A stretch of 16,740 nucleotides of DNA from Candidatus Woesearchaeota archaeon (GTDB lineage: Archaea; Nanoarchaeota; Nanoarchaeia; Woesearchaeales; UBA11576). The position numbers and the translations under genes were made by a program. The notes under the pieces were generated by a model, which was not told where the DNA came from, did not search any database, and saw only the letters and a list, made by a program, of their open reading frames with translations. The stretch's first letter is position 1, and every line of letters starts with the position of its first letter. The stretch covers positions 1-16,740 of the forward strand of contig DUGW01000117.1 of the NCBI GenBank assembly GCA_013331125.1, read 5' to 3'. This document shows positions 6,636 to 13,248 of this stretch, in pieces.

Positions 6636-9562
6636 ATAAGAACATGATTTCAATAATCGTACTGGTCTGCTTAGTCATATCTCTCTCCACGATCGCCTTT
6701 GCTACTGCCAATTCTTATATCGTCGGTGACACAACGACTCCTCAGGGATCTTTTGCCCTCCGTGTAGAGGCCAACAACAACGAATATGTTGAGTATCCTG
6801 TCGAACTCGAACCAGGCAGGAATTACACCCTTTCTTTCCTTTACAAGACAGATGCCGGCAGCATGACCTTCCGCCTTATGTCTGACGATGAAGATTACGA
6901 ATCAAGGTCTTTCACCAAGCGTAACTGGAATTATGAGTCTTATACCTTCACTCCTGAAGGCAATCCGGGTGATGACCCTATCCCTTACCAGCTGCGTTTT
7001 GTCGGTCATGATGGTGCTCCCGCAGTCTTCTGGCTTGATGGCCTTACTCTTGAGAAGGCTCCTGAGCCTACGACCCATTATGATGGTTATACCTTTTCAG
7101 GTTTCAATGATTTCAAGTACGAAGTCGGTTGCTGTCCTTATGATTTCTGTTACACTGGCGGTCTTGTCAAGGGTCACCCTGAATGTGTACAGGATGATTT
7201 CTATGAGAAGAATGTCTCTATGCCTCCTGTTGGTTACGAACTTCCTGATTTCGGCAATGCAGACGACCCATCTGTCCTTATCCGCGACGGCAAGAATGGT
7301 TATCGCTGTATCAATGGCTCATGGACCTTCTCCCGTGTGAAGTATACTCCTATCTTTGATCGTGCTGGTTTCTGTCCTAAGGAATCTCAGTGTTTCAGGT
7401 ACGATGCGCAGTCTGTGGACCCTGCTAAGGCCTGTGTCGAGAACGAGACTTTCATAATGTATGATGTCTCTTCCGATCCTTTGAAGCCTGACAGGCAGAG
7501 TTTCTATTGTTATAATGGCAACTGGACTACCAGGACCAAGGAGATCGCTCTCCAGCTATTGCATATGACTACTCCTGATGACACTTATACCCTTTTCTGT
7601 GATCGTTTTGACCGTTCTTTGAATTGGGACCAGACCATGTCTTTCTGGCGTGATTTTGTTGGTGATAACGTAGCTACCGTCTTGATGAGTGGCACTGTCA
7701 ATGAGTTCTGTGTCCTCAACCTTAACGGCCAGATCATCGCAGGTGCCTCTTTGAACATCCCTGCTAACGAGACCAAGACATTTGCTGCTGGTGATTGTGT
7801 CCCTGGCGGTTTTGCCTGTATGGAGCCTGGTGCTTGTAACCATCTTGGTTGTCTACAGAACCCTCCGCAGGGCATCATGCCTCTTGAGAAGTCTTTTGTC
7901 GAGTTGTTGAAGGGCAAGGATGACAAGGATTATTGTGATTCTGTTATTAGGACTCCTGCCTATCGTGACGGTCTTTATCATAAGTGTGATAATGGCGATG
8001 TCTATTATAATCCTCGGCTCCAGACCGTGATCTTCACCAAGCCTTTCCCTTCTGAGAATGTTGTCCAGGTTGTCCCTTTCGCCCAACCGAAATCTTTCAT
8101 CGGACAGTTCATCGACACCATAAAGGAGCTTCTTCAGTCTCTCCTTGGTATCGCCGGCGTCCCTAGGCCTGTGAATCAGTTGGTGACTGCTGAGGAGTTT
8201 GACTTTGTCCGTAATGCCGGTTCTATGAACCGTTTGTACATCTCTCATATGCCTCCTGGAGAAGGCAGCGACCTTCCGAGGGACATCAGGGGCATCATCG
8301 AGACCCGTGCGCATAAGCGTCTTGACAACTCAGGCATTGATATCAAGTCTTTCATAACTATTGATTATTTCAATTACAAGGTCCCTGTTTGTAAATATTT
8401 CTTCAAGCAGAATCTTCCCCATCTGCAGTCTCAGATATCTGGTAAGGGTGCTTCTGGTATCCGTTGCACTCCTGTCATCCTTGACGATTCGACCTGGAAG
8501 TATTCTGTCTATGTCCAGGAGCCTAAGTTCGGCGAGGCTCCCGAGCCTAGCCTGCGCGAGTGGACTGTCGCTGCCAATAATTTCTGGAACGATATGACTG
8601 CCAAGATCCGCACCAAGGACGAGGTCGAGTTCACAGACACCTTCGCGCCAGACACTCCGACTTTTGATACTGCTCCGAGGGATAACCCTGTCGTTGATGT
8701 TCCTGTTGATTTCCTCTTGACTGCTGCTCCTCAGGAGGATGAGTACTTCATCGCCATCACCTGGGATTTCGGTGATGATATGTTGGCATCTTCAATCTAT
8801 AACATAACCACTAAGCATATCTATCGCGATGCCAAGACCTTTTCTCCTGTCGTCCGTGTCATGAATCAGTATTATGAGATTGCTGAGTCTGACCCTGTTG
8901 ATCTTGATATAAACGTCGGTGCTGCGGTGACTATCCAGGAATTCCAGCAGACAGCGAATGGTGAGGTCCTGATCAACATCTCTTTCACCGAGGCCCAGCC
9001 TCCTGTGAATTTCCAGATTGATTGGGGCGATACTCTCAGCGAAAATCAACCGACTGTCTTCACTAATTTCAACACCACTGAGACCCCCTGGACCCTCGTC
9101 AGTCATAGTTATACCTTCGGCAACGTTCCTGCCCTTGACCCTGACATAACAGTCACTGGCGTCGCTGGTGCATTCCCTCACTCTGCTCCGTTTGATAATC
9201 ATAAGCGTATAATTGTCTGGCAGAATCTTGCTAGCCAGGCCTTTGATATCCAGGTCATCCCTTACGCCCAGGAGGAGGATGGTCAGGCTATCATCAATAT
9301 CTCTTTCGCTAATGTTACGCATCCGCCTCTTGTGTTGTCTATTGATTGGCGTGATTATTATGATCCTGCTTATGCGCCTGAACAGGTTCCATCATTCACT
9401 CCGCCTATCAATCAGCCTTATTCTTTCATAAGGAAGCATAATTACTCATTCGCTGACCAGTTGGCTGTCTCGCCGGACATAACAGTCACAGGCCGTGACA
9501 ACCGCCAGATGCCTTTCTACGGCCACGCCCCAGTACTTATCCAGAAGAACCTGACGACATGA
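6632..9562 (+). CDS. Giant secreted surface protein with N-terminal jelly roll and C-terminal PKD-like repeats (third gene of operon)
   Basis: Function not recognised; about 976 residues. The start at 6632 forms an ATGA overlap with the previous stop and is followed by a signal peptide (core MISIIVLVCLVISLSTIAFA); an ATG at 6644 is also possible. Residues about 34-142 form a carbohydrate-binding-like jelly roll (QGSFALRVEAN, YTLSFLYKTDAG, VFWLDGLTLEKAP). A cysteine-rich middle follows, with GCCPYDFC near 166 and two C-x-NG-x-W motifs at 226 and 293. A large unrecognised globular region spans about 300-680. A PKD-type domain is at about 686-760 (ITWDFGDD and KHIYRDAKT), then two homologous beta repeats at about 765-843 and 870-953, each with INISF, a DW motif and DITVTG. 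About a dozen N-glycosylation sequons are present and no C-terminal anchor is visible. The PKD repeats suggest an extracellular stalk or adhesive role; this is inference. Confidence 0.78.
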   Translation: MNKNMISIIVLVCLVISLSTIAFATANSYIVGDTTTPQGSFALRVEANNNEYVEYPVELEPGRNYTLSFLYKTDAGSMTFRLMSDDEDYESRSFTKRNWNYESYTFTPEGNPGDDPIPYQLRFVGHDGAPAVFWLDGLTLEKAPEPTTHYDGYTFSGFNDFKYEVGCCPYDFCYTGGLVKGHPECVQDDFYEKNVSMPPVGYELPDFGNADDPSVLIRDGKNGYRCINGSWTFSRVKYTPIFDRAGFCPKESQCFRYDAQSVDPAKACVENETFIMYDVSSDPLKPDRQSFYCYNGNWTTRTKEIALQLLHMTTPDDTYTLFCDRFDRSLNWDQTMSFWRDFVGDNVATVLMSGTVNEFCVLNLNGQIIAGASLNIPANETKTFAAGDCVPGGFACMEPGACNHLGCLQNPPQGIMPLEKSFVELLKGKDDKDYCDSVIRTPAYRDGLYHKCDNGDVYYNPRLQTVIFTKPFPSENVVQVVPFAQPKSFIGQFIDTIKELLQSLLGIAGVPRPVNQLVTAEEFDFVRNAGSMNRLYISHMPPGEGSDLPRDIRGIIETRAHKRLDNSGIDIKSFITIDYFNYKVPVCKYFFKQNLPHLQSQISGKGASGIRCTPVILDDSTWKYSVYVQEPKFGEAPEPSLREWTVAANNFWNDMTAKIRTKDEVEFTDTFAPDTPTFDTAPRDNPVVDVPVDFLLTAAPQEDEYFIAITWDFGDDMLASSIYNITTKHIYRDAKTFSPVVRVMNQYYEIAESDPVDLDINVGAAVTIQEFQQTANGEVLINISFTEAQPPVNFQIDWGDTLSENQPTVFTNFNTTETPWTLVSHSYTFGNVPALDPDITVTGVAGAFPHSAPFDNHKRIIVWQNLASQAFDIQVIPYAQEEDGQAIINISFANVTHPPLVLSIDWRDYYDPAYAPEQVPSFTPPINQPYSFIRKHNYSFADQLAVSPDITVTGRDNRQMPFYGHAPVLIQKNLTT

Positions 9563-9574
9563 TTCTTCCGCCAA

Positions 9575-9584
9575 CTTTAAATAC
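9575..9584 (+). promoter_or_regulatory. TATA box of the fap7/AK6 gene, implying a leaderless mRNA
   Basis: CTTTAAATAC lies in the 43-base gap after the surface operon. Its centre is about 26 bases before the ATG at 9606, which is the usual archaeal TATA-to-start distance. No Shine-Dalgarno precedes the ATG. The transcript is therefore expected to start at or within a few bases of the start codon. Confidence 0.6.
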
Positions 9585-9605
9585 TCTTTAATCCCATTCT
9601 TTTCC

Positions 9606-10088
9606 ATGACGACGCTTATAGTCACTGGCACTCCTGGCACTGGTAAGACCACTGTAGCTAAGAAGCTGGCCCGACTCCTTGATTACACCTACATAGACGT
9701 GAACAACGTCATCTCAAAGCACAATCTGAGCCAGGGCTATGATCGTAGCCGCAGGTGTAAGATCATCGACACCTCTCAGCTCAACAAGGAACTCAGGAAG
9801 ATCATCAAACAGCACGACAACACAATTATCGATTCACACCTCTCACACTTTCTCCCGCAATCTTCTGTCGATCTCTGCCTTATCACCCGTTGCAATCTTA
9901 AGCTTCTCAGCTCTCGTCTCAAGAGGCGTGGCTATCCGAAGTCTAAGATTGACGAGAATTTGGAAGTCGAGTTGATGGAGATCATCCCTAATGAGGTTGC
10001 CCAGAAGGGTCACGACTACATCTTTGTAGATACTGATAAAAAGATAGAATATGAAAGATTAATTAAAAAGATTAAGCGGTCAATTTGA
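9606..10088 (+). CDS. fap7: AK6/Fap7-family adenylate kinase, 30S ribosome maturation factor
   Basis: Small P-loop kinase of 160 residues, close to the usual ~180 of archaeal AK6/Fap7. Family members catalyse NMP phosphorylation or ATP hydrolysis and act with uS11 (Rps14) in late small-subunit assembly in the cytoplasm. Seen in the sequence: Walker A GTPGTGKTT at residues 8-16; the YIDVNNVISKHNL segment that binds the nucleotide monophosphate in this family; IIDSHLSHFLP at about 94-104, matching the family's DGHLSH motif with Ser for Gly; and a LID-like RGYPKSKIDENLEVELMEI at about 128-147. The C-terminal 20 residues are lysine-rich. It sits alone behind its own TATA box, converges on dnaG with a 12-base gap, and shares the window with two other 30S maturation genes, rio1 and the dim2-like gene. 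Confidence 0.88.
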   Translation: MTTLIVTGTPGTGKTTVAKKLARLLDYTYIDVNNVISKHNLSQGYDRSRRCKIIDTSQLNKELRKIIKQHDNTIIDSHLSHFLPQSSVDLCLITRCNLKLLSSRLKRRGYPKSKIDENLEVELMEIIPNEVAQKGHDYIFVDTDKKIEYERLIKKIKRSI

Positions 10089-10100
10089 CCTGATCTGGGT

Positions 10101-11384
10101 TCACTCCAGTTTGTCTGGTGTCAGGATGTTTATCCTTCCTGGAGGGACGTTCGCTTCTGTGCATATCACGTGTCTGACATTGGCCCTTTCTGCCATCTCG
10201 ATCACTTCTTTCTGCACTGCTCCGTCCATGACTACTGCGTAGACTCCTGAGCTTAGGCTCTTGAGTGTGCTTACCAGCTCTGATATCGGCACTTTTCCAA
10301 GTATGTTGAGTTTCTGGTCCAGTACGCATGCCCCTCTTGTCCCTATCAGGTCTTCGAGGAGTGACTTGAATTTCTTCTTCTCGTCTGGATTCAGCGATGC
10401 GCCTCTGTTGACTCTTGGAGGTGCTGCTGCTCTTGGTGGCAGCGGGCTCCTGCTCATAGGAGGTCTCTGCTGCATCTGTGGCGGTCTCTGTGGTGGCCTG
10501 CCCCTCTGCTGTTCCGGAGCGCTCATGCTCGGTTTTGGCATCGGTCTTTTGTGGCTGAACTCGAGCTTTGCCTGTTCTGCAGCGATCTTTGACCTTAGGC
10601 ATTTGTGGATCTCTTTCTGTGTCAGCTCCTCTACTTCTTTTCCGTCTGGTGCTTTTGTCACGAAGTCGATCTCTGCGACCTGGAGCAGCTCCTGTATGTT
10701 CAGGTCTCCTCCCCTGTCGCCGTCCACGAATGCTGTTATTGTCTTTCTCCTTGAGAGTTCTATGATTGTCTGAGGCACTGAGGTCCCGTTCATCGATATG
10801 ACGTTCTTGAACCCGTGTTTCAGCAGTGTCAGCACGTCTGCCCTTCCTTCGACCAATATTATCTCTTCTGAGTCTTCTATTGCTGGTCCTGCCGGAAGTC
10901 TGTCTTTTCCGTATTCTGACACTTCCATCATCCTCACGCTGTGGCTGACTTCGTCTGCCAGTTCTTGTGAGTCTGGTAGGACTGATTCTGTGAGGTTTTT
11001 GAGAAGCTCTTTCGCCCTTGTGATGACGAACTGCCTCTTGCTTACCCTCACGTCCTCAATCTTTGTGACCTTGATCTTTGCGTTGCATGGGCCTATCCTC
11101 TGGATTATCTCCAGTGATGCTGCGATTATCGCAGTCTCTGCCTTGTCCAGGCTTGACGGCAGTATTATGTTTCCTGCTGTCTTTCCGGTCCTTGTCTCTG
11201 TGTTGACCTCGATCCTTCCTATCCTGCCTGACCTCTGCAGCTCTCTGAGCTCCAGGTCCTGGCCCAATAGGCCTTCTGTCTGTCCGAATATCGCTCCTAT
11301 GACGTCTGGTCTGTCGACCACTCCGTCAATCTCGATTGTTGCATGTACTATGTATTTTGCTGATACTTGACTTATCTTTGCCAT
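10101..11384 (-). CDS. dnaG: Archaeal DnaG (TOPRIM primase-like, exosome-associated)
   Basis: Archaeal DnaG-family protein of 427 residues, the usual length. It has primase-like activity in some archaea and is a stable subunit of the RNA exosome in others. An N-terminal region (AKYIVHATIEIDGVVDRPDV) is typical of the archaeal form. The TOPRIM domain spans about 170-260, with catalytic Glu179 in LVEGRAD and DGDRGGD at 221-227. A low-complexity linker rich in Pro, Met, Gln and Arg spans about 279-330. The conserved C-terminal domain is GACVLDQKLNILGKVPISEL to NVPPGRINILTP. The ATG at 11384 is chosen over a GTG at 11393 because a GGTGAG ribosome site lies 4 bases upstream of it, and that site contains the GTG. 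It converges with fap7. The bacterial zinc-finger and RNAP domains are absent, as expected for Archaea. Confidence 0.93.
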   Translation of the reverse strand: MAKISQVSAKYIVHATIEIDGVVDRPDVIGAIFGQTEGLLGQDLELRELQRSGRIGRIEVNTETRTGKTAGNIILPSSLDKAETAIIAASLEIIQRIGPCNAKIKVTKIEDVRVSKRQFVITRAKELLKNLTESVLPDSQELADEVSHSVRMMEVSEYGKDRLPAGPAIEDSEEIILVEGRADVLTLLKHGFKNVISMNGTSVPQTIIELSRRKTITAFVDGDRGGDLNIQELLQVAEIDFVTKAPDGKEVEELTQKEIHKCLRSKIAAEQAKLEFSHKRPMPKPSMSAPEQQRGRPPQRPPQMQQRPPMSRSPLPPRAAAPPRVNRGASLNPDEKKKFKSLLEDLIGTRGACVLDQKLNILGKVPISELVSTLKSLSSGVYAVVMDGAVQKEVIEMAERANVRHVICTEANVPPGRINILTPDKLE

Positions 11385-11388
11385 TTCT

Positions 11389-11394
11389 CTCACC
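11389..11394 (-). promoter_or_regulatory. Ribosome binding site GGTGAG of dnaG
   Basis: On the minus strand GGTGAG lies 4 bases before the ATG at 11384. It matches the motif before top6B and top6A. It decides the start, because the GTG at 11393 lies within the motif itself. Confidence 0.6.
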
Positions 11395-11472
11395 TTGATT
11401 TCGTCTGGTTTTACGATAAGTCAGATACTAGAAAAAGCACGGCATTACACTGCACTCTGAAGCCCTTACGTC

Positions 11473-11483
11473 TTATATAATAA
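11473..11483 (-). promoter_or_regulatory. TATA box, probably of dnaG
   Basis: Read leftward the element is TTATTATATAA. It predicts a transcription start near 11450 and a leader of about 65 bases before the dnaG ribosome site. Its core TTATATAA is symmetric, so it could also fire rightward, giving a transcript from about 11503 towards the hairpin at 11601-11620. Confidence 0.45.
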
Positions 11484-11600
11484 TGACAATCAATGATCCG
11501 TGGGCTTGTTTCCCTGCAAGTGAAATGATTTCGTGATTGATTATGAACGTGAAAATTTTTTGTTCAAATCTGCTTTTTCAGTATCTGTTACCGTTGAATT

Positions 11601-11620
11601 AGCGCCTTTTGCGCTTTTTT
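11601..11620 (+). terminator. Terminator-like hairpin with T-tract
   Basis: AGCGC, a CTTTT loop and GCGCT are followed by a run of T (six including the last base of the stem). On the plus strand this has the form of an intrinsic terminator. No protein gene runs into it from the left. It would end a plus-strand transcript of about 115 bases started by the symmetric TATA element near 11477. A five-pair stem is short, and archaea often terminate on T-tracts alone. Confidence 0.35.
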
Positions 11621-11884
11621 AAGCATTAAACACCGATAAAATGATTTTGAAAGGATTTGTTGCCCGAAACACTAACTCCCAGCTTCATTGCTTGATTTTA
11701 TCGTCAGCTCGGATGAGTACTCTCTGTGTCGGGCTGTATTACGCAAGAGTGTCTTTAAATCCCGACCAGACTTTTGTCCAGTTCTTTAAAGGACCCATTT
11801 GCATAATTGGCGTATGTGAATATCACTGTTTGTGGAGTTTTTAAATCCTTCGCTACCTTGTCAGAACTATCTATTCCGCTTTAG

Positions 11885-12015
11885 CCCATCCTCTATCGTG
11901 TTTTTTGGATTGGGGTTTTTAAACCCTGGCGGGGTCGTTTGCACGACCCCGCTGGGGAAAAAGAGGTGATCTTAAACCCAGCAAATGCCGAAGCACTTGC
12001 CGGGGAAAAGAGGTG
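11885..12015. ncRNA. Candidate structured RNA: array of three CCC...GGGG hairpins with repeated GGGGAAAA(A)GAGGTG
   Basis: Three consecutive hairpins are visible. H0 (11885-11915) pairs CCCATCC with GGAT-T-GGG. H1 (11924-11957) is a 15-pair stem with a 4-base loop, 10 pairs perfect next to the loop. H2 (11977-12004) is a 12-position stem. Loop sequences on the minus strand are GCAA (GNRA type) for H1 and UUCG for H2, both stable RNA tetraloops. H2 is fully paired, with G-U wobbles, only on the minus strand. H1 is fully paired only on the plus strand. H1 and H2 are each followed by GGGGAAAA(A)GAGGTG, and H1 and H2 are each preceded by TTAAACCC. Transcription could come leftward from the TATA at 12133-12144 or rightward from TTTTTAAAT near 11842. 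No known family recognised. Confidence 0.45.
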
Positions 12016-12132
12016 TTTAGACAGCTTAACGCGATTTTTGTGAATTTGTGCTCTTTTGGTGTTTTGGCGTTCTGGGGTCCTTTCTTGGTATTTTCCCCTG
12101 AACTTAACTCCTGATAAGTAGTAAGAATGGAC

Positions 12133-12144
12133 TTATATATAAAT
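12133..12144. promoter_or_regulatory. Strong TATA-like element of unknown target
   Basis: TTATATATAAAT is nearly symmetric and could drive either direction. Leftward it would start near 12110 and transcribe the hairpin array at 11885-12015. Rightward it would start near 12165 towards rio1, giving a 130-base leader. Confidence 0.4.
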
Positions 12145-12201
12145 CTTTCGTTTTATGACTACTGTTCAGTGACTAATTATATCTCTTGATGGATGCCAAA
12201 C

Positions 12202-12209
12202 TATATAAA
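12202..12209 (+). promoter_or_regulatory. TATA box, probable rio1 promoter
   Basis: TATATAAA followed by a C-run is a canonical archaeal TATA box. It predicts a start near 12232 and a leader of about 65 bases to the rio1 ATG at 12296. No Shine-Dalgarno precedes that ATG. A weaker CTAAAAAAC at 12272-12280, about 21 bases from the ATG, could instead give a leaderless rio1 transcript. Confidence 0.45.
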
Positions 12210-12295
12210 CCCCCTCCAGATACGGTGTTTAGGGCCTTTTATCGCCTCCATAGTATTGCTGTGCCCGATACCTAAAAAACCATATCAGCTCCAAA

Positions 12296-13030
12296 ATGTC
12301 TAAAATAACCAGAGAAAAATTCAAGACCTACCAGAATGTATTTGACAACTTCACCCTTAGGAAGCTGTTCGAACTCGGTTCTAAAGGCCTTTTCTTGGAC
12401 ATAAAGAGTCCCATTTCTATAGGCAAGGAAGCCAATATCTTCACTGCTGAACGCGAGGACGGTTCTCTCATCATTTTGAAGATCTACCGCCTTGAGACCT
12501 GCGACTTCAACAGGATGTATGATTACATAAAGTATGATGTGCGTTACCTGAACCTGAAGTCCAAGAAACGTGAGATCATCTTCAATTGGGCCCAGCGTGA
12601 GTTCCGCAATCTCCAGAAGGCTCGCGAGGCTGGTGTCCGTGTCCCCACTCCTATTCACTGCTCTGACCACATCGTCATCATGGAACTGATCGGTGAAAAA
12701 GAGCCTGCTTCAAAGCTCAAGGACCATTACCCTGAAGACCCCAAGAAGTATTTCGAGAAGCTCAGGGGTTATATGCGTCAGATGTGGAAGGCCGGCCTTG
12801 TCCACGGGGACCTTTCAGAGTTCAATATCCTCAATCACAAGGATTCTCCTGTCTTCATCGACTTTTCCCAAGGGACAATCACCCGTTCAGGTAACGCGAT
12901 AGACCTCTTGAAGCGCGACTGTAAGAACATGGCGCGTTTCTGGACCAAGCTCGGCCTCAAGGTCAACCAAGACTCGCTCTATGATTATATCACCAAAGAA
13001 GGCAAAGGATTTGTCAAAGGAAAATCATGA
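12296..13030 (+). CDS. rio1: Rio1 serine/threonine protein kinase/ATPase
   Basis: Atypical protein kinase of the RIO1 subfamily, 244 residues, typical of archaeal members. RIO1 acts as an ATPase or kinase in the final maturation of the 40S/30S ribosomal subunit. Seen: the RIO P-loop-like S-I-G-K-E-A-N-I-F at 41-49; ATP-contacting Lys62 in ILKIYR; the Rio1-specific helix region around 72-112; catalytic loop LVHGDLSEFNIL with Asp172 and Asn177; the metal-binding D in FIDFSQG at Asp189; and LLKRDCKNMARFWTKLG near the C-terminus, where RIO1 proteins have a similar RD-x-x-N segment. The ATG at 12296 has no ribosome site, which suggests leaderless or long-leader initiation. The next gene is the dim2-like KH gene, a common partner of rio1 in archaea. 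Confidence 0.92.
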   Translation: MSKITREKFKTYQNVFDNFTLRKLFELGSKGLFLDIKSPISIGKEANIFTAEREDGSLIILKIYRLETCDFNRMYDYIKYDVRYLNLKSKKREIIFNWAQREFRNLQKAREAGVRVPTPIHCSDHIVIMELIGEKEPASKLKDHYPEDPKKYFEKLRGYMRQMWKAGLVHGDLSEFNILNHKDSPVFIDFSQGTITRSGNAIDLLKRDCKNMARFWTKLGLKVNQDSLYDYITKEGKGFVKGKS

Positions 13031-13042
13031 TTATCACTTAAG

Positions 13043-13140
13043 TGGGTTGCCGCCTAGCGAGCTTCAGAGCTATGGAGCGGCCCATATCGCAGTTGGGCAG
13101 TTTACAGCGGCTTACCGTCCCGTGCGAGCGCGGCAACCCA
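13043..13140. ncRNA. Candidate structured RNA closed by a perfect 11-bp inverted repeat
   Basis: In the 218 bases between rio1 and the KH gene, TGGGTTGCCGC at 13043-13053 pairs perfectly with GCGGCAACCCA at 13130-13140, enclosing 76 bases. Inside, three hairpins can be drawn on the plus strand: GCTTCA with TGGAGC, GCCCA with TGGGC, and GCGG with CCGT. This gives a four-way junction. The element is clearly more G+C-rich than its flanks. It has no T-loop motif of a tRNA and no 5S rRNA or SRP signature. AGA directly after the closing stem could be a poor ANA box of an H/ACA guide RNA. A palindrome CACTTAAGTG overlaps its left edge. Strand is undecided; it could be a rio1 3' UTR element, a guide RNA or a mobile-element remnant. 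Confidence 0.45.
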
Positions 13141-13173
13141 AGAGCATACGCAAGTTGTCTGCTCAACAAATAA

Positions 13174-13182
13174 TTTTATAAA
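13174..13182 (+). promoter_or_regulatory. TATA box of the dim2-top6B-top6A gene group
   Basis: TTTTATAAA lies just after the structured element. Its expected start is near 13204, leaving a leader of about 45 bases to the KH gene ATG. No other clear TATA box is seen before top6B or top6A, so the three genes may be co-transcribed from here. Confidence 0.5.
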
Positions 13183-13248
13183 CAACCCCCGAGGAACACA
13201 GATATCGACGAAGACACAATATTGATATTCGACACTTAGGTAATGCTC

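Larger units (their letters stand above)
11400..12295. other. 896-base intergenic region without a convincing protein gene
   Basis: This lies between dnaG (leftward) and rio1 (rightward). The longest open frame, 67 codons at 11641, has no ribosome site and an arbitrary composition, so I do not call it. TTTAAA or TATA-like elements occur near 11477, 11755, 11788, 11842, 11919, 12138 and 12206. Structured parts are listed separately: a terminator-like hairpin at 11601-11620 and a hairpin array at 11885-12015. A weaker long-range pairing (GCCCGAAACAC near 11663 with GTGTCGGGC near 11728) is also visible. Regulatory RNAs are the most likely content. Confidence 0.5.

Noticed and set aside
11641..11844. 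67-codon plus-strand open frame in the noncoding region
   Set aside because: No ribosome site before the ATG and no recognisable motif; it overlaps TTTAAA elements and reads like chance sequence.
11885..12015. CRISPR array
   Set aside because: Only two similar repeat units, and the variable parts are self-complementary hairpins, not spacers.
11885..12100. SRP RNA or RNase P RNA
   Set aside because: No helix-8 GGAAG/GCAGC signature of SRP RNA and no RNase P conserved regions could be found on either strand.
13043..13140. tRNA or 5S rRNA gene
   Set aside because: The closing stem is 11 bp, and no T-loop GTTCRAATC, CCA-end context or 5S core motif is present.
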